A DNA stretch of 7,160 nucleotides. It comes from Actinomycetes bacterium. Its GTDB lineage: Bacteria; Actinomycetota; Thermoleophilia; BMS3ABIN01. Shown one piece after another: positions 1 to 5,425 of this stretch. A program made the translations under genes and the position numbers. The stretch lies in NCBI GenBank assembly GCA_021790075.1, contig JAJYIN010000111.1:1-7160 (forward strand). Reading direction: 5' to 3'. How positions within the stretch are numbered: the stretch's first letter is position 1; each line of letters opens with the position of its first letter. The notes beneath the pieces are model-generated. The model was not told the DNA's origin. It did no database searches and saw only the letters and a list, made by a program, of their open reading frames with translations.

Positions 1-66
1 TGTCAAATCCTTCAGATTATCGAGCTTGTTCAGCTCGGGCTTTATATATTTCCCGCTAACGGTCAT
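1..66 (-). CDS. 5' end of a small gene with a lasso-peptide-like leader (3' truncated by the window edge)
   Basis: Reading leftwards from the ATG at 66-64 gives 22 codons before the window ends. The start is well supported: AAGGAG lies 5 bases upstream of the ATG. The peptide contains KYIKPELNKLDNLKDLT. This fits the leader pattern of lasso peptide precursors, YxxPxLxxxGxxxxxT, at every fixed position (Tyr7, Pro10, Leu12, Thr22) except that Asp16 stands where Gly is usual. In that family the Tyr/Pro/Leu part is bound by the RiPP recognition element (B1), and the Thr is the penultimate leader residue before B2 protease cleavage. The core would therefore begin about two residues beyond the edge. 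The gene follows the secreted-protein gene by 73 bases with no evident terminator, so cotranscription is possible. The lasso assignment is inferred from the leader alone. A short unrelated Leu-rich protein is the main alternative. Confidence 0.6.
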   Translation of the reverse strand, partial: MTVSGKYIKPELNKLDNLKDLT

Positions 67-139
67 CTGCTCTCCTTTTGGTCAAGTGACCCTGCCGGTT
101 GCCAGACCTGTTCGTCCGTGGCGCTGACCCGCGGGATTA
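67..139 (-). promoter_or_regulatory. Short gap with ribosome binding site of the left-edge peptide gene
   Basis: This 73-base spacer separates the TGA of the secreted-protein gene from the ATG at 66. On the minus strand it ends in CCAAAAGGAGAGCAG, a good Shine-Dalgarno at about 72-78. A small inverted repeat GTCA-AG-TGAC lies at 81-90. I see no convincing -35/-10 pair and no GC hairpin followed by a T run, so the downstream gene may simply be read through from the secreted-protein gene. Confidence 0.5.
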
Positions 140-1597
140 TCATTTCGGGTAGTTATAGGTGTTGCCGCAGGCATCCTGAGCGGAGGCGAAGACGACTGAC
201 TTGAAGGAAACCACGCCGGAAGGCACATTGAACTTGACGGTGGCGCTGGCGCTTGATCCGGCAGCGATATTCCCCACTGCGACCGGAATGCCCGAGGCAA
301 GGGTGACGCCGTTGGTGGTGGCTATGTTAACTATCAGCACATTTGCGGCGTCACCGGCGCCATTGGCGATGCCAAATTCGACCGAGAGGAGGCCGGCGGT
401 ATAGTCCCCATAGCTTGCCCAGTAGACTTTATCGCCGGTCGGGCAGATCAGGCTCAGGGCCGGGCGGGTGCATGCTTTCCATTCCTTTGTAACGCGGTTA
501 GAGCGTTGAGTCAACCCACTTTCGTCGACAAACGTCGCTTCGATCGTGTCGGTCCCTGCGGAAGTCCCCGTGTACGTGAAAGTCGCGACCCCGTTGTCAT
601 CGGTCGTGCTCACACCGCTTGTCCCGGCGTGAGGTCCGGCAATGACCGTGAATTCCACGTTCTTGCCGCTAACAGGGGTGCCGGGGGCCGGAGTATCCTT
701 GGTCACCGTGGCGGTCAAGGTATGCGGCGTCCCGACCGGGTTAACGCCAGTTTCAGGCGACAGGGAGATATCGCTGATGACTTGCAGGCTCTTTCCTCTG
801 GCGAGGATGTAGGGATAACCGACAGTTCCGTCTGTGGCTGTATAGCTGCCGCTGGGATCCCGGGCAATGGCAAGCACTTCGAACTGGATTGGCCAGGATT
901 GAAACCCCTCATGCACGGAATTCGACCAGTTTGAAAGGTCGGCGTCGGTAAGGCCGGCCAGGGCCGGATGGGTCGCGACTATGTGGACGTCATTGAGTCC
1001 GGGAAGCTGGTTTGCCCCAACCACGGTGAAGCCCCCGCCATTGATGCCATCCAGAGCCGGGACAGGCGTACCCGGAGGTGAAAAATGATACCAGCAGCTA
1101 AGGTCAAGGTAGCCGCCGGTCTTACCGGGTTCGTTAACCGCGAAAGCGATCCCTTGATCGATCAGCTTCTGGGCGCCCGGCCGAGACGCACGATGGAAAA
1201 CGGGGTCAGAACCGATGATGATGACGTTTCCATTGATGACGGGGCCCCACACGTTGGCGTTGGCCTGCGCCACCAGGTTGCAATTCTGTACGCATGTTGG
1301 ATCACCGAGCACAATGGCGTCATATGCCGCGAACTGGGATGCGGTCATCGACGACCAGGTTGCATCATCTACCACCACGGGGGTCTTCCCCGCCGCGATC
1401 ACTGCTTGAGCCTCGGCGCTATTCATTCCACCAGTAACCGTACTGTCGAGAATCAGCACTTCTCCCGTCGCTGCCTGTGCTGCGGTTGCGCCCAGCATGA
1501 TATTCAGGCCGACGGCAGTCAACAACAAGACCATAAAAATGCTCAGCCTGGTTTTGAGTCGTTTCATTTTCCTTGTTCTGACGTCAGCTGGAGCCAC
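140..1597 (-). CDS. Secreted protein: amidotransferase/ThuA-like N-terminal region, Big_1 Ig-like domain, C-terminal domain
   Basis: This 485-residue protein starts at GTG. GGAGGTGG sits 6 bases upstream, which favours this start over the in-frame ATG ten codons later, although that ATG would also leave a complete signal peptide. Residues 9-18 are basic, about 19-40 are hydrophobic, and AQA|ATG around residue 43 is a plausible signal peptidase I site, so export is expected. Residues 46-265 have alternating beta-strands (EVLILDS, TPVVVDD, YDAIVLGD, GNVIIIGSD) typical of a Rossmann-like glutamine amidotransferase or ThuA fold. No clear Cys-His-Glu triad could be assigned. Residues 273-373 form a bacterial Ig-like domain group 1, with the typical strings LTATVTKD, NVEFTV, GVATFTYTGT, DTIEATF and RVTKEW. 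Residues 376-485 form a beta-rich, CARDB-like C-terminal region with Cys376, Cys385 and Cys477 possibly forming disulphides. There is no LPXTG or membrane anchor. The role is unknown, with surface binding or adhesion as an inference. Confidence 0.9.
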   Translation of the reverse strand: MAPADVRTRKMKRLKTRLSIFMVLLLTAVGLNIMLGATAAQAATGEVLILDSTVTGGMNSAEAQAVIAAGKTPVVVDDATWSSMTASQFAAYDAIVLGDPTCVQNCNLVAQANANVWGPVINGNVIIIGSDPVFHRASRPGAQKLIDQGIAFAVNEPGKTGGYLDLSCWYHFSPPGTPVPALDGINGGGFTVVGANQLPGLNDVHIVATHPALAGLTDADLSNWSNSVHEGFQSWPIQFEVLAIARDPSGSYTATDGTVGYPYILARGKSLQVISDISLSPETGVNPVGTPHTLTATVTKDTPAPGTPVSGKNVEFTVIAGPHAGTSGVSTTDDNGVATFTYTGTSAGTDTIEATFVDESGLTQRSNRVTKEWKACTRPALSLICPTGDKVYWASYGDYTAGLLSVEFGIANGAGDAANVLIVNIATTNGVTLASGIPVAVGNIAAGSSASATVKFNVPSGVVSFKSVVFASAQDACGNTYNYPK

Positions 1598-1608
1598 GTC
1601 AAACCACC
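1598..1608 (-). promoter_or_regulatory. Strong Shine-Dalgarno deciding the GTG start of the secreted protein
   Basis: The minus strand reads GGAGGTGGTTTGAC and then GTG. GGAGGTG is a seven-base match to the anti-Shine-Dalgarno complement at suitable spacing. The alternative in-frame ATG at 1567-1565 has only AAGGA with a spacer of about two bases. Confidence 0.7.
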
Positions 1609-1690
1609 TCCATGATTTGACTTTCCCTTGGATTTGTCAGAAGACATCATGGCGCAGAAAGATTCGTACCACCTCCCCTTTTTTTCCGCT

Positions 1691-1720
1691 GTTACCGGAA
1701 TTGTCCGAAGTTACCGTAAC
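1691..1720. repeat. Operator-like repeat cluster (GTTACCG direct repeats with inverted repeats)
   Basis: On the plus strand GTTACCG occurs at 1691-1697 and again at 1710-1716, 19 bases apart, close to two helical turns. Between them is CGGA-ATTG-TCCG (1696-1707), and the second copy is part of the perfect inverted repeat GTTAC-C-GTAAC (1710-1720). The cluster could be a regulator binding site, or a hairpin in the leader RNA of the secreted-protein gene. Its function is not shown. Confidence 0.35.
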
Positions 1721-1837
1721 TGCTGGTGTCTGTTGAGTAACCTGTGGATGCGCTCTTGGCCACGCCGCTATGAGTAAAACGACGCAAATGGAAGAAATGC
1801 GGGAATATACACGGAGAACAAGATGTGGCAAGCATTT

Positions 1838-1884
1838 AAAGCGACCCCCATCCCGTCCATCAAGATTGTGAACGGGCTCGCTTT
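1838..1884. repeat. Nested imperfect hairpin in the leader region
   Basis: An outer 7-bp stem, AAAGCGA (1838-1844) with TCGCTTT (1878-1884), encloses an inner 5-bp stem, CCCGT (1852-1856) with ACGGG (1872-1876), around a 15-base loop. On the plus strand the structure ends in five T's (1882-1886), so it resembles a weak bidirectional terminator. On the minus strand it would sit about 60-110 nt into the leader RNA of the secreted-protein gene. Confidence 0.4.
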
Positions 1885-1952
1885 TTCATACAAATCTGAT
1901 CAATAATCTTTTAATTAGTTGACAGATTTATGTTACATCTTTTAAGGGTGTG

Positions 1953-1981
1953 ATTATAAACGTGGTTTTAAATGAAGTCAA
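1953..1981 (-). promoter_or_regulatory. Strong sigma-70-like promoter driving the secreted-protein gene
   Basis: On the minus strand TTGACT (1981-1976, five of six matches to TTGACA) is followed by exactly 17 bases and then a perfect TATAAT (1958-1953). The predicted start of transcription is near 1946. The tract just upstream (1982-2021) is almost pure A/T and would serve as an UP element. The only gene it faces on this strand is the secreted-protein gene, about 350 bases away. Confidence 0.7.
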
Positions 1982-2004
1982 TATTAAATTAACATCAAAA
2001 ATCT

Positions 2005-2021
2005 AATTATTAAAAATAATT
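2005..2021. repeat. Perfect AT-only inverted repeat (7-3-7)
   Basis: AATTATT-AAA-AATAATT is a perfect palindrome with a three-base loop. It lies 57 bases after the glycosyltransferase stop and just upstream of the promoter at 1953-1981. As RNA on the minus strand it is followed by ATTTTT and could act as a weak AT-type terminator. It may equally be part of the UP element. Confidence 0.3.
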
Positions 2022-2077
2022 GGTCAGTATTGTTCAGGAAACATGATGGATTGCGATTACCGGCGTCGTGATTCTAC

Positions 2078-3622
2078 TTAGCTTAGCGAAACCTTCATCC
2101 GGTTCCAGTCCACGGCCAGCTGATGCTGGCCGGGCTGGACGCGCCTGGTGTCGATATAGACCAGGTTGGCGCCGCCCTTGAGCGGCAGGGCTTCGGCCAG
2201 CGATACGTGTTTCAGCTCGAACTCGCTGCCGAAAAAGACCACATCCTTGATTCCTGGTGGAATGGAAGTCCGGGGATCCTTGTTTTCCACCGGATCGAAA
2301 TGCCATACCTGGTAATCGGGCAGGTAGTAGGAGACCTGCTCGAATCTGTATACCGCGACGATCAGGGTTGTTCTGGGGTCGAAGTCTGCCCGCACGGTGC
2401 GCAGCCGCGACTGCAGTACTTCATCGGAGCGCGCCAGCTTGCGGGAACTCAACCCCTTATAGGTGCCCAGGAACAGGAAAAGGTTCGCGGCCACCGCCAG
2501 CGCCGGCAGTATGTAAATCAGGTGACGGACGCCGGACTGCATGCGGGCATTCCGGAATCTTGACAGGCGGTGAGACCCGAGTAGGCGGCCGGCGTCGGCG
2601 GCCAGATGGGAAAATCCCCAGGACGCCGCCAGCAGGGCCGGCGCGATGATCGACATGACGTAGCCGGATTCGCCGATGTGCACCAGCATGTAAAACACGG
2701 CGGGGGGAAGGAACCAGACGGCCAGGAACAGAAGCCGGCGGTCACGGCGGAAGCGGCCGGCACCGGGCGCTACGAGCCGCAGGATGAAATAGATGAGAAA
2801 AGGGGCGGCGCCGCCCAGGGCCAGCAGCATGAAGTGCTCGAACTGGCGGGCGTTGGTGAGAAGCGCATGCGCTCCTTTTCCAAAAATGGAAAAGTCGCGG
2901 AAGACGCCAGCGGTCTCGGCCGAGGAAGCGTGGCGGTAAACGGCAAAACCGCCGGTCAGCAGCGACGATGGCACGTACCAAGAGGCTGTGCAAAACGCCA
3001 GCAGGGCCAGCGCTTCCAGGGTCCGCCTCCAGCCCTTGCTCCAGAGCACCAGGAGAAACAGCGGCAGCATGAAAGTCAGTAGGTCCTGGCGGAAACCGGA
3101 GGCCAGTCCCAGCACGGCAGCGGCGGCCAGTATGTATCCTGCTTGCCCCCTCCAGGCCTTGAACAGCAGGATGGCCACCAGCGTACTGAAGAGGGTCAGC
3201 AAAACGTAGGGGAAGGCCACCTCGGAGAGGCCCCAGAAGTTGAGGCTCGTGGCCAGCAGGATGCTGGCCACGAGCCCAGCCTGCCGGCCAAACATGATGC
3301 GGCCCAGCCAGTAAAAGGCGGCCACGGCTGCGGCGGAAGCGAAAACGCTGATCCAGATCATGGCGGCGTTGGGATCGCCGAGGAAATGGTTGACCAGCCA
3401 GACGAGTCCTACATAAAAGATGTAGCCTGGCGGCTGCGGCTGGTGCACCCTGACGTCGAAATGCTGGATTGCCCGAGTATAGAGAACGGAATCCCAGGAG
3501 AAAAGATATGAAACGCGAAAGGGGAGCCGCGAAGCCGCTGTGCCCGCAAACAGGAATACGGCGATGTACCAGTCGTTGCGAGCCAGCGTCTTGAACCGGG
3601 TGACGGGAAGAATCTTCTTCAA
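2078..3622 (-). CDS. Polytopic membrane glycosyltransferase, GT-C fold (GT39/PMT-like)
   Basis: The protein has 514 residues from a TTG start, which is the only usable start in this frame after the upstream stop at 3659-3661. Its Shine-Dalgarno is weak (TTAGG or AGG in TTAGGCAGGTCA). About eleven hydrophobic segments cover residues 17-386, followed by a soluble C-terminal region of about 125 residues (390-514). The first non-membrane loop holds SWDSVLY (Asp44) and HQPQPPGYIFY (60-70). This arrangement, an acidic residue in the first external loop followed by a H-x-PPGY motif, is typical of PMT_2/DUF2723-like transferases that use polyprenyl-phosphate sugars at the outer face of the membrane. 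Sugar and acceptor cannot be told from sequence. It stands alone between an AT-rich promoter region and the secreted-protein leader, so it is probably monocistronic. The call as a GT-C enzyme is fairly secure and the detailed family is tentative. Confidence 0.85.
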   Translation of the reverse strand: MKKILPVTRFKTLARNDWYIAVFLFAGTAASRLPFRVSYLFSWDSVLYTRAIQHFDVRVHQPQPPGYIFYVGLVWLVNHFLGDPNAAMIWISVFASAAAVAAFYWLGRIMFGRQAGLVASILLATSLNFWGLSEVAFPYVLLTLFSTLVAILLFKAWRGQAGYILAAAAVLGLASGFRQDLLTFMLPLFLLVLWSKGWRRTLEALALLAFCTASWYVPSSLLTGGFAVYRHASSAETAGVFRDFSIFGKGAHALLTNARQFEHFMLLALGGAAPFLIYFILRLVAPGAGRFRRDRRLLFLAVWFLPPAVFYMLVHIGESGYVMSIIAPALLAASWGFSHLAADAGRLLGSHRLSRFRNARMQSGVRHLIYILPALAVAANLFLFLGTYKGLSSRKLARSDEVLQSRLRTVRADFDPRTTLIVAVYRFEQVSYYLPDYQVWHFDPVENKDPRTSIPPGIKDVVFFGSEFELKHVSLAEALPLKGGANLVYIDTRRVQPGQHQLAVDWNRMKVSLS

Positions 3623-3650
3623 TGACCTGCCTAAGGTAGATAACTGAATT

Positions 3651-3679
3651 ACTAAAGTTTACCGCAAACCTGTTCACAA
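3651..3679 (-). promoter_or_regulatory. Weak promoter candidate for the glycosyltransferase gene
   Basis: On the minus strand TTGTGA (3679-3674) is followed by 17 bases and then TTTAGT (3656-3651). Each hexamer matches four of six consensus bases. Transcription would start near 3644, giving a leader of about 20 bases before the TTG at 3622. Position and spacing are good but the hexamers are weak. Confidence 0.35.
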
Positions 3680-3969
3680 TGCAGTTAATCTTGTTTATTT
3701 ACGGTCAGACGGGGATCGATACTGGCTTCTTCCTCGGCCTGGGTCCTAACGAAACGGGAGCTTTCAACGCCACTGAGCTGGAGGAGCTGGAATCTTGCCT
3801 GGCCGATCTCGAGAGCCAGCTGGCCGACTTCTTCACACGGGAAGTCGCCCCTGATCTGGAGCCGCCCGCTGAGTTCGGCGCCGGTGAGGAAGGGGAGGGG
3901 ACTACGGCTTTTCCCTTGCCCTCTTGGCTTCCAGCGAAGCCGGGCTGGGCCAGGCGCAGCCGCCCATAG
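3679..3969 (+). other. Coding-like segment of uncertain strand: possible 96-codon convergent ORF or gene remnant
   Basis: On the plus strand an ATG at 3679 opens 96 codons that run 68 bases into the 3' end of zwf, antisense to it. The product has a Glu/Leu-rich helical stretch (LEELESCLADLESQLADFF) and GC-rich third positions, but there is no Shine-Dalgarno before the ATG. The mirrored minus-strand frame is also open from about 3972 to a TAA at 3692-3694. It reads equally protein-like (for example GRLQIRGDFPCEEVGQLALE) and has similarly GC-rich third positions, but it lacks an ATG, GTG or TTG start. One of the two may be a real small gene, or the segment may be the remnant of a gene once downstream of zwf. 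I do not recognise a family in either frame. Confidence 0.3.
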
Positions 3970-5413
3970 TGATCAGCACCTCGGCATTCAGCGGCCCCCA
4001 GGTGCCGGCCGCGTAGTTGGGAAAGTCGGCCGGCGGGGTGGCTTCCCAGTGCTCGATGACCGGGGTCAGGATGGACCACGCCGCCTCCACCTGGTCGCTG
4101 CGCATGAAGATGGTGGCGTCCCCCAACATCACGTCCCATAGCAGTGTCTCATAGGCGTCGGGCGGTGGCGTCCTGAAGGCTTCCTCATAGAGAAAATGCA
4201 TCCAGACCGGTTCCAGGACGATCTCCGGCCCGGGCAGCTTGGCCTGGAACCTGAGCACGATCCCCTCTTGGGGCTGGATGCAGATGACCAGCGCCGCCGG
4301 CAGCCAGTTGAGCGACGCCTCCCTGGGGAAGGCCTGATGGGGCACGTTCTTGAAGTGGATCGATACCTCCGAGGCTTCTTCTGCCAGCCGCTTGCCGGTG
4401 CGCAGATAAAAGGGCACCCCCTGCCAGCGCCAGTTGTCCACCATCAATTTCAGGGAGGCATAGGTTTCCGTGCTGGAATCGGGGGCGACGCCGTCCTCCT
4501 CCCGGTAGGCAGGGACTTCCCGGTCCTCCACGATGCCGCGTCCGTACTGGCCGCGGGCTGCGCTGGCATCCACCTGGCCGGGGGATATTGGCCTGACGGC
4601 GTGCAGCACGTCGACTTTCTTGTTGCGCACCTCGTTCGAGTCGAAGGAAAGCGGCGGCTCCATCGCCACCAGGCAGAGCAGCTGCATCAGGTGGTTCTGG
4701 ATCATGTCCCTGAGGGCGCCGGCATGCTCGTAGTAGGCTCCCCGGTGTTCCACGCCGATGCTTTCCGCCACGGTGATGGTCACATAGTCCACATAACGGC
4801 GGTCCCAGATCGGCTCGAACAGGGGGTTGGCAAAGCGGAAGACCAGGATGTTGCGCACGGTCTCCTTTCCCAGGAAGTGGTCAATGCGGAAGATCTGTGA
4901 TTCATGGAAGGAACCGGTGATCTGCCGGTTGAGCCTGAGCATCGATGCCAAGTCGTGTCCGATCGGCTTTTCCACCACGATGCGGGCCTGTTCCCTTTTC
5001 CGGGCCAGGCCAGCGCCGCCCAGATGCTCGGCGATCTCGCCAAAGAAACGGGGCGGCGTCGCCAGGTAGAAGATGTGCACCGGCTTACCTTCCCGGCCGG
5101 AATCGAAATCATCCAGGCGGCCGGAAATCTTGGCATACGTCTCATCTTCGGTAAAGTCAGCGCGGAGATATGATATTCGTGCAGCGAATTCATTCCATTT
5201 TTTCCCCTCGGGGGCATGGTGGGAGAACTTCCTGACCCCGTCACGGTAATGCTGACGCAGTTTGCCGATGCCTTCGGCGACCGCATCGACGGAGAGGATG
5301 GCGAACCCGGAGGGCATGCGCCCGTCCATGTACAGGTCGAACAAGGCCGGCACCAGCTTGCGCCAGGTCAGGTCGCCGGCGCCGCCGAAGATGACGAATA
5401 TTGAAGGTTCCAA
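3902..5413 (-). CDS. zwf: Glucose-6-phosphate 1-dehydrogenase
   Basis: The enzyme oxidises glucose 6-phosphate to 6-phosphogluconolactone with NAD(P)+, the entry step of the oxidative pentose phosphate pathway, in the cytoplasm. The length, 503 residues, is normal. The N-terminal nucleotide fingerprint is GGAGDLTWRKL (10-20), where GASGDL is more usual. EKPIGHDL (148-155) follows, then the substrate motif RIDHFLGKE (176-184, usually RIDHYLGKE) with His179, then RGAYYEHAGALRDMIQNH (224-241) with the catalytic-base His241, and RTGKR (338-342). The TTG start is the only one possible: the nuoN stop lies in the same frame four codons upstream, and GAAGGAG sits 4 bases before the TTG. The gap from the nuoN stop is 12 bases, so it is almost certainly cotranscribed with the nuo genes, an uncommon context. 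The final 15 residues or so (PSPASLEAKRAREKP) extend past the usual family end. Confidence 0.97.
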   Translation of the reverse strand: MEPSIFVIFGGAGDLTWRKLVPALFDLYMDGRMPSGFAILSVDAVAEGIGKLRQHYRDGVRKFSHHAPEGKKWNEFAARISYLRADFTEDETYAKISGRLDDFDSGREGKPVHIFYLATPPRFFGEIAEHLGGAGLARKREQARIVVEKPIGHDLASMLRLNRQITGSFHESQIFRIDHFLGKETVRNILVFRFANPLFEPIWDRRYVDYVTITVAESIGVEHRGAYYEHAGALRDMIQNHLMQLLCLVAMEPPLSFDSNEVRNKKVDVLHAVRPISPGQVDASAARGQYGRGIVEDREVPAYREEDGVAPDSSTETYASLKLMVDNWRWQGVPFYLRTGKRLAEEASEVSIHFKNVPHQAFPREASLNWLPAALVICIQPQEGIVLRFQAKLPGPEIVLEPVWMHFLYEEAFRTPPPDAYETLLWDVMLGDATIFMRSDQVEAAWSILTPVIEHWEATPPADFPNYAAGTWGPLNAEVLITMGGCAWPSPASLEAKRAREKP

Positions 5414-5425
5414 GGCACTCCTTCG

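Larger units (their letters stand above)
1598..1946 (-). promoter_or_regulatory. Long putative 5' leader of the secreted-protein gene
   Basis: If the promoter at 1953-1981 is used, the transcript starts near 1946 and carries about 350 untranslated bases before the GTG. The leader holds a 7-bp inverted repeat (AAATCTG 1892-1898 with CAGATTT 1923-1929), a nested hairpin (1838-1884), and an operator-like or hairpin cluster (1691-1720). I could not match it to a known riboswitch consensus, including the c-di-GMP classes. Short frames inside it (a 64-codon TTG-start frame at 1637-1831, a 30-codon ATG frame at about 1768-1860) lack Shine-Dalgarno sequences and are not called. Confidence 0.35.

Noticed and set aside
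1599..1613. Five-codon mini-ORF (Met-Glu-Val-Val-stop) ending one base before the GTG of the secreted-protein gene
   Set aside because: Its bases are the Shine-Dalgarno of the main gene. Such a short frame is expected by chance, although a leader peptide is conceivable.
1637..1831. 64-codon minus-strand frame with a hydrophobic N-terminal stretch
   Set aside because: It starts at TTG without a Shine-Dalgarno, has no recognisable domain, and lies wholly in the putative leader. A small secreted peptide cannot be excluded.
1768..1860. 30-codon ATG frame in the same leader
   Set aside because: No ribosome binding site precedes it and its composition is not protein-like. The hairpin at 1838-1884 overlaps its start.
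1919..1960. Plus-strand TTGACA (1919-1924) with TATAAA (1955-1960)
   Set aside because: The spacing is 30 bases, far from 17, and no plus-strand gene follows. The same DNA forms a much better promoter on the minus strand.
2742..3677. Long minus-strand frame overlapping the glycosyltransferase
   Set aside because: It is a shadow of the glycosyltransferase: the product is Arg/Gly/Pro-rich with no membrane segments or motifs.
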